A DNA stretch of 64,000 nt from Rhodovibrio sodomensis. Lineage in GTDB: Bacteria; Pseudomonadota; Alphaproteobacteria; Kiloniellales; Rhodovibrionaceae. Both the position numbers and the translations under genes were made by a program. Positions 16,374-25,368 of the stretch are shown here, piece after piece (positions within the stretch are counted from its first letter, which is position 1; the number at the start of each line of letters is the position of its first letter). The notes beneath the pieces were generated by a model. The model was given only the letters and a program-made list of their open reading frames with translations. It was not told the origin of the DNA and made no database searches. The stretch lies in NCBI RefSeq assembly GCF_016583645.1, contig NZ_NRRL01000004.1, forward strand, positions 1 through 64,000. The letters are read 5' to 3'.

Positions 16374-16665
16374 GCGTCCTACCCAGGCGGTCGGGGGCGG
16401 CAAGCCGGATCACGGAGACCGAAGCGGTGCCGTGTCAAGCCTGCGGTTGCAGGCGGCCGTGCCGAAGTGACCTGTTCGAGCCACGTCGCCTTGCGCGTCC
16501 ACGCCAGGCCCGCCGCGCTGCACGCCGGCGCCCACCTGTCGGTCGAGTCCACACGGGGGTGATCGGGCTGCCAATCTTTTCTTGCCCGTTGTCATGAGGC
16601 TGCAAACGCTGAAGGCGCAGGATAGCGACCTGCGGGCAACGCGGCACATGAGGGAGATCACCACG

Positions 16666-18675
16666 ATGAACGATCACGAACCGACACAAGACCTGCACCC
16701 GGACGCCGCCGGCGATCCGACGGAGCAGGGCTACAGCCAGTCCACCCGGATGGAGTACGCCGAGGATACGCCAAGTTCGCCGCTCGACCGGCCGACCATC
16801 GGCGAGGTGATCGGCGCCCGCTACGGCCGGCGCGACGTGCTGCGTGGCGCGCTCGCGATGACGGCGGTGGCCACCCTGTCCGGCACCGCCGGACTGTTGC
16901 GCGGCGGCGGCACAGCCGAGGCCGCCGAGGGCGCGGGCGTGCCCGCTTCGGCCTGGAGCTTCAACTTCCCCGAGCTGGAAGCCGCGGTCGACGAGACCCA
17001 CCACGTGGCCCAGGGCTACGACGCCGACGTGCTGATCCGCTGGGGCGACGGCGTCGAGCCGGGCGCGCCCACCTTCCAGCCGATGAGCCAGAGCGCCGAG
17101 GCGCAGGACAAGCAGTTCGGCTACAACAACGATTACGTCGGCTTCGTGCCGTTGCCCGCCGGCTCGGACAACGCCGACCATGGGCTGCTCTGCGTCAACC
17201 ACGAGTACACCAACGCTGAGCTGATGTTCCCGAACTACCAGGGCACGACCGAGGAGATCGCCAACATCGAGATGGCCGCCCACGGCCACTCCGTGATCGA
17301 GGTCGCGCGCGGGGCCGACGGCAAATGGTCGTACAAGCCGGACAGCCCGTACAACCGCCGGATCAGCCTGCGCTCGACGGAAATGACGATTTCGGGCCCG
17401 GCGGCCGGACACGCCCGGCTGAAGACCAGTGACGACCCCTCGGGCACGCGGGTGATCGGCACGGTCAACAACTGCGCGGGCGGCCTCACGCCCTGGAACA
17501 CCGTCCTGATCGCGGAGGAAAACTTCCACGGCTACTTCAAGGGCGAGAATTCCGATCCGGCGGAGGCGGAGAACCACAAGCGCTACGGCGTGCCGGGCGG
17601 CTGGTACGACTGGGCCGACTACCACGACCGCTTCGATGTCGGGAAGGAGCCGCGCGAGCCCAACCGGTTCGGCTGGATGGTCGAATACGACCCCTACGAC
17701 CCGACCTCGACGCCGGTGAAGCGCACCGCGATGGGCCGCTTCAAGCACGAGGGCGCGGAGACGCTGGAGAACGCCGACGGCCGCGTGGTCGCGGTGATGG
17801 GCGACGACCAGCGGTTCGACTACGTCTACAAGTTCGTCTCCCACGGCCGGGTCGACCACAACAACCGGTCCAACAACTTCGGCCTGCTGGACAGCGGCAC
17901 GCTCTACGTCGCCCGGTTCAACGCGGACGGCACCGTCGACTGGCTGCCGATCGTCTTCGGCACCGGCCCGCTGACCCCGGAGAACGGCTTCGAGAGCCAG
18001 GCCGACGTGCTGATCGAGACGCGCCGGGCGGCCGACCTGTTGGGCGCCACGCCGATGGATCGGCCGGAGGACGTCACCCCGGACCCGGCGGCAGGCAGGA
18101 TCTACGTGATGCTGACCTCCAACGAGAAACGCAAGCCTGACGCCACGCACCCGGCCAACCCGCGCGCGGGCAACTCCGCCGGGCACGTTCTGGAGATTCA
18201 GGTCACCGACGGCGACTTCACCAGCCTGCGAGACCGCTGGGACATCCTGATCCTGGCGGGCGACCCGGACGACCCCGAGGTCGGTGCCAAGTGGGGCAAG
18301 GCGACCAGCGAGCACGGCTGGTTCATCAATCCCGACAATTCCAAGATGGACAACCGCGGCCGGCTCTGGATCTCCACCGACGGCAACAGCCAGGAGGATT
18401 CCGGCCGGGCCGACGGCATGTGGGCGATCGAGACGGATGGCGAGTTGCGCGGCTCCAGCCGGCACTTCTTCCGCTGCCCGGTCGGGGCGGAGATGTGCGG
18501 CCCGTTCTTCACGCCGGACGACGGCACGCTGTTCGTCGCGGTCCAGCACCCGGCCGACGCCGAGGGATCGACCTTCGAAAACCCGGTGACCCGCTGGCCG
18601 GACTTCGACGAGAACATGCCGGTCCGCCCGTCGGTCGTGGCGATCACGCCCAAGGGCGGCGGTCAGATCGGTTGA
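16666..18675 (+). CDS. phoX: PhoX-type alkaline phosphatase (Tat-exported)
   Basis: A 669-residue protein of the DUF839/PhoX family. A twin-arginine signal is seen at GRRDVLRGALAM (Arg55-Arg56) followed by a hydrophobic stretch, so export is folded via Tat, as needed for this cofactor-loaded enzyme. Family hallmarks include LLCVNHEYTNAELMFPNY, TPWNTVLIAEENFHGYF, FGWMVEYDPYDP, EGAETLENADGRVVAVMGDD and CPVGAEMCGPFFTPD. Characterised PhoX enzymes use iron and calcium to hydrolyse phosphomonoesters. The ATG at 16666 has GAGGGAG upstream. No clear Pho box is seen. It may act with PhoD and apyrase encoded further on for phosphate scavenging. Confidence 0.88.
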   Translation: MNDHEPTQDLHPDAAGDPTEQGYSQSTRMEYAEDTPSSPLDRPTIGEVIGARYGRRDVLRGALAMTAVATLSGTAGLLRGGGTAEAAEGAGVPASAWSFNFPELEAAVDETHHVAQGYDADVLIRWGDGVEPGAPTFQPMSQSAEAQDKQFGYNNDYVGFVPLPAGSDNADHGLLCVNHEYTNAELMFPNYQGTTEEIANIEMAAHGHSVIEVARGADGKWSYKPDSPYNRRISLRSTEMTISGPAAGHARLKTSDDPSGTRVIGTVNNCAGGLTPWNTVLIAEENFHGYFKGENSDPAEAENHKRYGVPGGWYDWADYHDRFDVGKEPREPNRFGWMVEYDPYDPTSTPVKRTAMGRFKHEGAETLENADGRVVAVMGDDQRFDYVYKFVSHGRVDHNNRSNNFGLLDSGTLYVARFNADGTVDWLPIVFGTGPLTPENGFESQADVLIETRRAADLLGATPMDRPEDVTPDPAAGRIYVMLTSNEKRKPDATHPANPRAGNSAGHVLEIQVTDGDFTSLRDRWDILILAGDPDDPEVGAKWGKATSEHGWFINPDNSKMDNRGRLWISTDGNSQEDSGRADGMWAIETDGELRGSSRHFFRCPVGAEMCGPFFTPDDGTLFVAVQHPADAEGSTFENPVTRWPDFDENMPVRPSVVAITPKGGGQIG

Positions 18676-18982
18676 CGCGCCCCGGGTCGGGTGAACCACG
18701 ACCGCGGACGGTGCGTCCCCTTTTCGATTGGGAGGAGAGGGCCATGGAGGGGAGGTGGCCGCGGTCCATGCCGGCGGCCACCTCTTCCGCCAACCCTCCT
18801 CTCAGCATCGCATGTGGGATGCTCGAGAGGGCCGTAAAACGGCGCAGATATGTGTGCAATATTGCGGCCAAATAGCGGGGGGCGGATACCGCTGTGCCAC
18901 TACCATTGGAGGCTGGGCGGCAAGGCGCCGGCCAAGCCGTGGGCCTGGCCGTGCGCCTTACCGTGTTCGGCCGCTGAGGCCC
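18676..18982. other. Intergenic region between convergent phoX and htrA
   Basis: About 307 bp. It holds the perfect hairpin listed at 18752-18784 and otherwise no recognised gene. A segment at 18855-18885 weakly resembles the 35-bp block found before the candidate small RNAs, but the match is too poor to claim. Confidence 0.5.
18752..18784. terminator. Perfect GC-rich hairpin after phoX
   Basis: Arms GAGGTGGCCGC and GCGGCCACCTC (11 bp, perfect) around an 11-nt loop, between two convergent genes. There is only a short TT tail, so it is a probable, not certain, terminator. Confidence 0.5.
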
Positions 18983-20419
18983 TCAGCCTTGCTCGGGCGA
19001 GGCCAGGGGGACGGGGACGAACTGACTGTTGCCGTCCCGGCGCAGAAGGACGACGACCCCATCGGAGCCGGCCTGGGCGGCTTTCCGCAGCAGTTCGTTG
19101 ACCTGCTGTGGCGTGTCGACCTCCTGACGGCCGATCTGGGCGATGACGTCGCCCGGCTGAATGCCCTGGCTGGCGGCGGGACTGCCCGGCGCGACTCGGG
19201 TTACCACGACCTCGTCGGCGCTCTGGCTGAGGTCGAAGCGCTCGCGGGTCCGCGGCCCGACATCCGCGAGCTTGACGCCCATCAGCTGCGCCGCGGCATC
19301 GCCGTCAATGGCCGGCTCAGCCGAAGCCATCTTGTCTTCCGAGCGTTTGCCGAGCGTGACGGTCTCGGTGGTCTTTTCGCCGTTCCGCCAGATCGTCAAC
19401 TCGACCTGCTCGCCCGGATCGTGCTGCGAGACTCGCCAGGCGAGTTCCCCGGCATCCTCGATCGCTTGGCCCTCGACCTTGGTGATCACGTCGCCTTGTT
19501 TCAGGCCGCCTTTCGCGGCTGGACTGCCGGCGACGACGTTGCCGATCAAGGCGCCATCTTCAGCAGGGATTTCAAGGCCCTTGGCCAGCTGCGGGGTGAT
19601 CGGCTGGACCATCACGCCGAGCCAGCCGCGGGTGACCTCGCCGTCCTGCTTCAATTCGGCGATGATCGGCTTGGCGACCTTGGACGGCAGGGCAAAGCCG
19701 ACACCGACGTTACCCCCGCTGGGCGACAGGATCGCCGTGTTGACGCCGATCACCTTGCCGTCGGCATTGAACAGCGGGCCGCCTGAGTTGCCCTGGTTGA
19801 TCGCCGTGTCCGTCTGGATGAAGCGGCTGTAGGGACCGGCTTTGATCTCGCGCCCGCGTGCCGAGATAATGCCGGCGGTCACCGACCCGCCGAGCCCGAA
19901 CGGGTTCCCGATCGCCAGGGCCCAGTCGCCGATCTCGGCTTTCGCCGAGTTGCCCCAGTCGACCTCCGGCAGGTCCCGCTTCGTCTCGACCTTGAGCAGG
20001 GCGAGGTCGGTCGCCTTGTCGGTGCCGACGATCTCGGCGTCCAGCCGGGTCTTGTCCCGCAGGACGACGGTGACCTGGTCGGCCTTCTTCACGACGTGCT
20101 GGTTGGTGACGATGTAACCGGACTCATCGACGATGAAGCCGGAACCGAGCGAGCGCATCTGGCGCGGGGCCTGACGTTGGCCGCCGCCGAAGCGCTCGAA
20201 GAACTCGCGTAGGGGGTGGCCTTCCGGCAACTGCTCGAAGGGCATCTGGGGGCCGCGGTCGACCGTCTTGCGCGTGGAGATGTTGACCACCGCCGGCAAC
20301 AGATCCTTCACGACCGGGGCAAAGCTTGGTGGCGTCTCCTGGGCGGCGACGGGCGCCGCCGATGCGACGGCACCGAGGATCATCGCGCCGGCCGCCCCAA
20401 AACGTAGCGTTCGGGTCAT
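18983..20419 (-). CDS. degP: HtrA/DegP-type periplasmic serine protease
   Basis: A 478-residue Do-family protease with a signal peptide (about 1-26, ending PVAAQ), trypsin-like domain and two PDZ domains (about 255-350 and 385-470). The catalytic triad is visible: His108 (TNQHVV), Asp138 (KATDLALLKV) and Ser212 (INQGNSGGPLF). It degrades or refolds damaged envelope proteins. The start has AGGAG about 7 bp upstream. The small DUF4168-like gene directly upstream on the same strand overlaps or nearly abuts it, so they are probably one operon under envelope or general stress control. Confidence 0.93.
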   Translation of the reverse strand: MTRTLRFGAAGAMILGAVASAAPVAAQETPPSFAPVVKDLLPAVVNISTRKTVDRGPQMPFEQLPEGHPLREFFERFGGGQRQAPRQMRSLGSGFIVDESGYIVTNQHVVKKADQVTVVLRDKTRLDAEIVGTDKATDLALLKVETKRDLPEVDWGNSAKAEIGDWALAIGNPFGLGGSVTAGIISARGREIKAGPYSRFIQTDTAINQGNSGGPLFNADGKVIGVNTAILSPSGGNVGVGFALPSKVAKPIIAELKQDGEVTRGWLGVMVQPITPQLAKGLEIPAEDGALIGNVVAGSPAAKGGLKQGDVITKVEGQAIEDAGELAWRVSQHDPGEQVELTIWRNGEKTTETVTLGKRSEDKMASAEPAIDGDAAAQLMGVKLADVGPRTRERFDLSQSADEVVVTRVAPGSPAASQGIQPGDVIAQIGRQEVDTPQQVNELLRKAAQAGSDGVVVLLRRDGNSQFVPVPLASPEQG

Positions 20420-20778
20420 GCGTGAACTCCTATGGATATGGTCATGTCGGTCCGATCAGCTCTCGGACTTGCCGCTCTTGCCGCTGTCCATCTCGCTGCG
20501 GATGCGCTTGGACAGCTTCTTGTCTTGCCGGCCTGCTTGGCCGCCTTGATCTTCGGGCGGTATTCCGCGGCAATGCTCTGAACGTCTTCCGCAGCCTCGG
20601 CGAAGGATTTCATCTTGGCGTCGGGGATCCGTGTTTCGGCGGCCCGCGTCTGGCTCTGCTTCGCCGTGTCGCCGGCCTTGCTCGTGCTGTTGTCCGCCGC
20701 CATGGCGGGCAACGCGACGCCGGCGGCGAGAACGCCAGCCGAGATCCAGACCGTGAGCCTGCGGCTCTTGTCGGTCAT
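20416..20778 (-). CDS. Small secreted DUF4168-like protein, probably frameshifted
   Basis: It begins MTDKSRRLTVWISAGVLAAG with a signal peptide ending PAMAA, after a GGAGG ribosome site. The central helix (AKMKSFAEAAEDVQSIAAEYRPKIKAAKQAGK) resembles DUF4168. After about position 20525 the open frame becomes arginine/alanine/serine-rich, while another frame continues sensibly as KLSKRIRSEMDSGKSGKSES and stops at 20456. One added base near 20518-20528 would join them, so a single-base deletion (or read error) is likely. In the current frame the stop overlaps the htrA ATG as ATGA, which could mean real coupling; I consider that chance. Confidence 0.6.
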   Translation of the reverse strand: MTDKSRRLTVWISAGVLAAGVALPAMAADNSTSKAGDTAKQSQTRAAETRIPDAKMKSFAEAAEDVQSIAAEYRPKIKAAKQAGKTRSCPSASAARWTAARAASPRADRTDMTISIGVHA

Positions 20779-21012
20779 CGGCGCCTCCGTCGAAAACCTG
20801 GATATGCCCGGGCACGCCTGCTTGATGCGCCTGGTCCTGCGGGCATCCGGTACGTGCGCATCACCATCTCAGCGGTCAACGCATGCAAATGCGCAGATTC
20901 CTTGGCAACGTCGGCATCGCGCAGGGGTTAACCAGTCACATTGTTTGCACACCGCTCGGATAGGGCCCACGTGACTTAGCCGAAAGTCGGTCAACGAGAG
21001 GGACGCGACGTG

Positions 21013-21981
21013 ATGGAAGAGCGAAGCACCCTGATCGAGGCCGATGGCCTGCAGCGTTTCTTTGGCCCGACACAGGCCGTTCAAGATTTCAGCTTTCAAC
21101 TGGAACGGGGGGAAATCCTGGGGTTTCTCGGCGTCAACGGCGCCGGGAAAACGACAACGATGGAGATGCTCACCGGCAATCTCGCGCCGAGCGGTGGCCG
21201 GATCGAACTGAACGGCTGCGACCTGCTCGATAATCCGCGGCCCGCCAAGGCCTCCGTCGGCTATCTGCCCGAGACCCTGCCGCTCTACACCACGATGACC
21301 GTGGACGCCTATCTGCGCTTCTGCGCGCGCTTGAACCGGGTTCCGAAGGCGGACCTGGACGAGGCGGTCGCCACCGCGATGCGGCGGTGCGGCCTGGAGG
21401 ACGTGGCTGAGCGCGTCATCGCCAACCTGTCGCGCGGCTACAAGCAGCGTGTGGGTCTGGCGCAGGCGATCGTGCACGACCCGGAAGTCTTGATCCTGGA
21501 CGAGCCGACCAAGGGTCTCGACCCGATTCAGGTCCGGGAAATCCGTCAGTTGATCCGCGAATTGGGGAAGAGCCACTCGGTGATTCTGTCCAGCCATGTG
21601 TTGCCGGAGGTCGAGGCGATCTGCACGCGCGTGCAGATCATCCATGAGGGGCGGCTGGTGCTCGCCGAGGACGTCTCGGCCCTGCGCGCACGCATGCAGC
21701 ACAGCAGCTTGCTGCTCGGCGGCCGGGCGCTGCCGGCGCCGGAAAGCGTCCAGGGTATCCAGGGCGTGGAACGCGTCGAGCGCCTGGATGACGGTCGTCT
21801 GCGGGTCTTCCACGACACCCAGAGCGACACCGCGGAGCAGATCGTCGCCCGGGCCGCGTCGGAGGGCTGGGGCCTGTGGGAACTCACCCCCGAACGCAAG
21901 AGCCTCGAGCAGGTCTTCGTCGATCTCACCGGCGCATCCGAGAGCGAAGTGCAGGACACCAACGAGGAGATGGCGGCATGA
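21013..21981 (+). CDS. ABC transporter ATP-binding protein (GldA-like)
   Basis: A 322-residue ABC ATPase: Walker A GVNGAGKTT (about residues 40-48), signature LSRGYKQRVGLAQA (near 139) and Walker B VLILDEPTKGLDP. The long C-terminal region (about 220-322) is typical of exporters related to GldA/NatA. It is first gene of a four-gene operon with an ABC-2 permease, a GldG-like protein and a DUF4340 protein; this is the gliding-type cassette seen in many non-gliding bacteria. Start is ATG 21013 or the adjoining GTG 21010; GAGAGGGACG lies upstream. The exported substrate is unknown. Confidence 0.88.
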   Translation: MEERSTLIEADGLQRFFGPTQAVQDFSFQLERGEILGFLGVNGAGKTTTMEMLTGNLAPSGGRIELNGCDLLDNPRPAKASVGYLPETLPLYTTMTVDAYLRFCARLNRVPKADLDEAVATAMRRCGLEDVAERVIANLSRGYKQRVGLAQAIVHDPEVLILDEPTKGLDPIQVREIRQLIRELGKSHSVILSSHVLPEVEAICTRVQIIHEGRLVLAEDVSALRARMQHSSLLLGGRALPAPESVQGIQGVERVERLDDGRLRVFHDTQSDTAEQIVARAASEGWGLWELTPERKSLEQVFVDLTGASESEVQDTNEEMAA

Positions 21982-22730
21982 TCGGGATCATCGCGATGCG
22001 CGACCTGCGCAGTCTGTTCGCGCAGCCGCTGGCCTGGGTCGTGCTGGCGGTCGTGCAGGGGCTGGTCGCCTGGTTTTTCTTCTCCGGCGTGGGTCGCTTC
22101 GAACGCCTCCAGCCGCAGCTGTCCAGAATGTCGGATCCGCCCGGGATCACGGACATAACGGTTATTCCGACCCTGGATTCCGCCGCGATCGTTCTGCTGA
22201 TGATCGTGCCCATCCTCGCCATGCGGTTGATCGCCGAGGAGCGGCGGGCCGAGACGATCCGGCTGATGTATTCCGCGCCGGTCTCGATGTCGGAGATCGC
22301 GCTCGGAAAGTTTTTCGGTCTCGCCGGGTTCCTGCTGATCGTGGTGGCGCTGACCGCGGTCATGCCCTTGTCGCTGCTGCTCGGCACGTCGCTCGACCTG
22401 GGTCGGCTTGCCGCCGGCTTGATCGGCCTGACCCTCCTCCTGGCGGCGTTCGGCAGTGCCGGCCTGTTCTTCTCGACCCTGACCCGCTCGCCGATCGTGG
22501 CCGGCGTCGCGACTTTCGGGCTGCTGCTGTTCCTTTGGGTGATCAACTTCGGCGGCGTGGATCTTGGCCCGCTCCAGCCGGCCATCGACTACCTCTCCAT
22601 GCTGGATCACTACAACGCCTTCCTGGAGGGCACGATCGGCACCGAGCATGCGATCTACTTCGCGCTCGTCACGCTCGGCTTTCTGACCCTGAGCGTGCAG
22701 CGGCTGGACGCCCATCGCCTGCAGACCTGA
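21978..22730 (+). CDS. ABC-2 type permease (GldF-like)
   Basis: A 250-residue permease with about six helices. ATG 21978 overlaps the stop of the ATPase gene (ATGA), so translation is coupled and an upstream in-frame ATG at 21876 is rejected. The sequence (AMRDLRSLFAQPLAWVVLAV, LLMIVPILAMRLIAEERR, AETIRLMYSAPVSMSEIALGK) matches the permeases that pair with GldA/GldG. RLIAEERRAETI is the typical coupling loop. It forms the membrane channel of the exporter. Confidence 0.87.
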   Translation: MIGIIAMRDLRSLFAQPLAWVVLAVVQGLVAWFFFSGVGRFERLQPQLSRMSDPPGITDITVIPTLDSAAIVLLMIVPILAMRLIAEERRAETIRLMYSAPVSMSEIALGKFFGLAGFLLIVVALTAVMPLSLLLGTSLDLGRLAAGLIGLTLLLAAFGSAGLFFSTLTRSPIVAGVATFGLLLFLWVINFGGVDLGPLQPAIDYLSMLDHYNAFLEGTIGTEHAIYFALVTLGFLTLSVQRLDAHRLQT

Positions 22731-22755
22731 GGCCAGCGGTGAGAGGACATCGGCG

Positions 22756-24231
22756 ATGAAACTGACGAAGCGCCTACGGCAATACCTGCGCCTGCAGTCG
22801 GCGAGCTTTACGGTTCTGTTTCTTGCCGTGCTCGCCGTCGCCGCCTGGGCCAGCACGAAATACACGGCCCAGGCCGACTGGACATACGGCAACCGCAACA
22901 CCCTGTCCCAGCCGAGCCGCGAGCTGCTGCAACAGCTCGACGGCAAGGTGACGTTCCAGGCGTTCGCCAGCGATAGCGAGCAACTGCGCGACCAGATCCG
23001 GAACGTTGCCCGGCGCTACACCCGGGCTTCCGAAACGGTCGAACTGACCTTCGTCAATCCCAAGACCAATCCTCAGAAGGTGCGGGACCTCGGGATCCAG
23101 CGCCAGGGCACGATCGTCGTGCGGTATCAGGGCCGCACGGCCAAGGTCTCGCAGTACGAGGAAGCCAAGCTGACCAACGCGATCAAGCGTGTGGCGGATG
23201 CCAGCGAGACCAAGCTGGCGTTCCTGACCGGCCACGGCGAACGGGCGATCAACGGTCGGGCCCGCAGCGACCTGACCGTGTTCAAGCGGGCCCTGGAAAA
23301 CCAGGGCTACGCGACGCGGTCGCTGAGCCTGGCGCAGGTTAGGCAGGTGCCCAAGGACGTGTCGGTCCTGGTGGTGGCCGACCCGCGGCAGAAGCTTCTA
23401 CCCCAGGAACGCGAGCGCATCAGGGACTACGTCGCCAACGGCGGCAACCTGCTCTGGCTCGCCGACGTCGGCGGCCGGGCACCGCCTCAGTTGGGTGGAA
23501 AAACGCAGGTGGTTGACGCCGGCGCCGCGACGATCGCCTCACCGGTCCAGGTGTTCGGGGCCCGCAGCCGGGCTTTCGGCGTGGTCACCGACTACAGCGG
23601 GACGCAGATCACCCGTGACTTCTCGAAAACCACCGTCTTCCCGAAGGCGCGCAACGTGCAGATCGCCTCGTCCGCTGGCTGGACCACCAGTGCGTTCCTG
23701 CAGACCGGCGCGCGAAGCTGGGCGGACACGGGTGCGTTCGATCAAAGCTTCGATCAAGGCGAGGACCGGAGAGGTCCGGTGACGCTCGGCGTGACGTTGA
23801 CGCGCCAAGCCCCGCAGCCAAGCGATAGCTCGGCCAAGACGGCCGCGACATCGAGCGGATCGGGTCAAGGCGTGGTCAAGGCCGCGGCCAGCGCAAGCGG
23901 CGGCCAGTCCGGGACCCAAGCACCCGGCTCAGCGCAGAACGGCAAGAGCCAGCCGACCGGTCAGCAGCGGATCGTGGTGATCGGCGACGCCGATTTCATG
24001 TCGAATGCCTTCATCGGCTTCGGGGGCAACCGCGACCTGGCGATGAACACGGTCAAGTGGCTCAGCGGGGACACGGCGTCTCTCAACATCTCGACGCCGC
24101 AGCCCCCCGGGCAGAACCTGAACCTCTCGGTTTCGACACTCTGGGCCCTGCAGGCGCTGTTCATGGGGCTGCTGCCGATCGGCTTGCTGGCAGCCGGAGG
24201 CGCTACCTGGGTCCGGCAACGTCGGCGCTGA
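22756..24231 (+). CDS. GldG-like ABC-associated auxiliary protein
   Basis: A 491-residue protein anchored by an N-terminal helix (about 18-34) and a C-terminal helix (about 460-485). The external part holds the DUF4350/GldG-like region: YTAQADWTYGNRNTLSQPSR, VTFQAFASDSEQLRDQIRNV, LAFLTGHGER, VLVVADPRQKLLPQERERI, GGNLLWLADV. A low-complexity Ser/Ala/Gly/Gln linker (about 355-400) precedes IVVIGDADFMSNAFIGFGGN. It starts 25 bp after the permease. Its role in transport is unknown; it is thought to be a periplasmic partner of the GldA/F transporter. Confidence 0.84.
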   Translation: MKLTKRLRQYLRLQSASFTVLFLAVLAVAAWASTKYTAQADWTYGNRNTLSQPSRELLQQLDGKVTFQAFASDSEQLRDQIRNVARRYTRASETVELTFVNPKTNPQKVRDLGIQRQGTIVVRYQGRTAKVSQYEEAKLTNAIKRVADASETKLAFLTGHGERAINGRARSDLTVFKRALENQGYATRSLSLAQVRQVPKDVSVLVVADPRQKLLPQERERIRDYVANGGNLLWLADVGGRAPPQLGGKTQVVDAGAATIASPVQVFGARSRAFGVVTDYSGTQITRDFSKTTVFPKARNVQIASSAGWTTSAFLQTGARSWADTGAFDQSFDQGEDRRGPVTLGVTLTRQAPQPSDSSAKTAATSSGSGQGVVKAAASASGGQSGTQAPGSAQNGKSQPTGQQRIVVIGDADFMSNAFIGFGGNRDLAMNTVKWLSGDTASLNISTPQPPGQNLNLSVSTLWALQALFMGLLPIGLLAAGGATWVRQRRR

Positions 24232-24278
24232 GCCGTGCAAGCTATGACGCGACCGGCATCTGAGGTGAAGGAGGAACC

Positions 24279-25217
24279 ATGCGACGCCGGCTGATCACCA
24301 ACCTTGTCCTCCTGGTCGCGGTCGTGGTCGGCGGCGCCCTGGTGTATTTCGAGCCTTGGGCGGAACCCCCCAAGAAACAACCGCGGCTGGCCGATCTGGA
24401 GGCGGGGAAAGTCGAGCGGGTGACCATCACCCGATCCGGGGAGTCGACCAAGCAGACGGTTCTGGTCCGCAAGGATGGCGCCTGGGCGCTTTCCGAACCG
24501 TTTGCCATGCCCGCGGAAAGCCGCCAGGTCGAGACGCTCCTCGAGGGGCTACGTCAGCGCGTAAAGGATCACTTCCCGATCGGCGACCGCGATCTCGGCG
24601 CGTTCGGGCTTAAGCAGCCGTCGCTGCGAATCGACGTTGCCGGGACCACGATCGCGCTTGGGGACAAGGTGCCGACCGAACGCGCCATGTACGCCAAGGT
24701 CGGCGAGACGATCTACACCGTCGATACCGGGCTGATGCGGCGGGTGGACCAGCCGGCGACCGGCTACGTCGCCCGCAATCTCGTACCGACGGACGCGCAG
24801 ATCACGCGAATCGAAAGCGATAGCTTCAAGGTCGCGCGCGACGGCGACCCGGAAGCCAACTGGCGGGTCATCGAGAAAACCGGATCGGTCGCCAAGGACG
24901 CTGGCAAGACGCTGGGCCGTGCCTGGGAAAGCGCCGTCGCCTCTGACGTCGAGGGAAAACAATACACCGGCGACCTCCAGGTCGATGTCCGGGTTTACAC
25001 GGCAAGCCGGGACCAGCCGTACCGATTTGCACGCCTTGGCACCGAGGACGATGGCAACGTGGCCGTCACCCGACCCGATTTGCCGGTGCGCTACCTCGTT
25101 TCCGAAGGCATGGCCGATCGCCTGTTCAGCCTTCAGAAGCCGCAGAAAAGCCAGGACGCGAGCGCCAAGGCGGACCAGTCCGACAGAACCGGATCGTCGG
25201 CGCGCGACAAATCCTGA
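24279..25217 (+). CDS. DUF4340 domain-containing protein
   Basis: A 312-residue protein with one N-terminal helix (about 5-22) and a repeated DUF4340 region: VERVTITRSGESTKQTVLVR, GAWALSEPFAMPAESRQVET, DLGAFGLKQPSLRIDVAGTT and YLVSEGMADRLFSLQK. DUF4340 proteins typically follow GldG in this cassette. The tail is low-complexity and charged. It is last gene of the operon, with GAAGGAGG just ahead of ATG 24279. A perfect 14-bp hairpin 42 bp after the stop probably ends the transcript. Function unknown. Confidence 0.85.
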   Translation: MRRRLITNLVLLVAVVVGGALVYFEPWAEPPKKQPRLADLEAGKVERVTITRSGESTKQTVLVRKDGAWALSEPFAMPAESRQVETLLEGLRQRVKDHFPIGDRDLGAFGLKQPSLRIDVAGTTIALGDKVPTERAMYAKVGETIYTVDTGLMRRVDQPATGYVARNLVPTDAQITRIESDSFKVARDGDPEANWRVIEKTGSVAKDAGKTLGRAWESAVASDVEGKQYTGDLQVDVRVYTASRDQPYRFARLGTEDDGNVAVTRPDLPVRYLVSEGMADRLFSLQKPQKSQDASAKADQSDRTGSSARDKS

Positions 25218-25258
25218 ACCGTCGGGCTGGCTGCCCGGGATCTCCGGGTTGAAAAGAC

Positions 25259-25293
25259 GGCCCCACCGGCGGGTGCGAACCGCCGGTGGGGCC
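25259..25293. terminator. Perfect 14-bp hairpin, possibly bidirectional terminator
   Basis: Arms GGCCCCACCGGCGG and CCGCCGGTGGGGCC with a 7-nt loop. The T-run (GTCTTTTC) is on the minus-strand side, so it is a good minus-strand terminator. Its place 42 bp after the DUF4340 stop suggests it also ends the plus-strand operon. It resembles hairpins at 28711 and 36464. Confidence 0.7.
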
Positions 25294-25368
25294 CATCTAC
25301 GACAGGCAGGCTGCGTGGCCCGCTGCGCCCTCGTCAGATCACGCGTGCAGGCCGGGACAGAAACCGGC

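Noticed and set aside
18850-18885. Another copy of the 35-bp block downstream of htrA
   Set aside because: Similarity is limited to a short AT-rich core and spacing differs; the nearby hairpin lacks a T-run.
20870-20910. Possible EcfG general-stress promoter (GGAAT-N15-CGTT, minus strand) upstream of the DUF4168/htrA operon
   Set aside because: The -35 is GGAAT rather than GGAAC and the spacing is one to two bases short of the known EcfG consensus, so I do not claim it.
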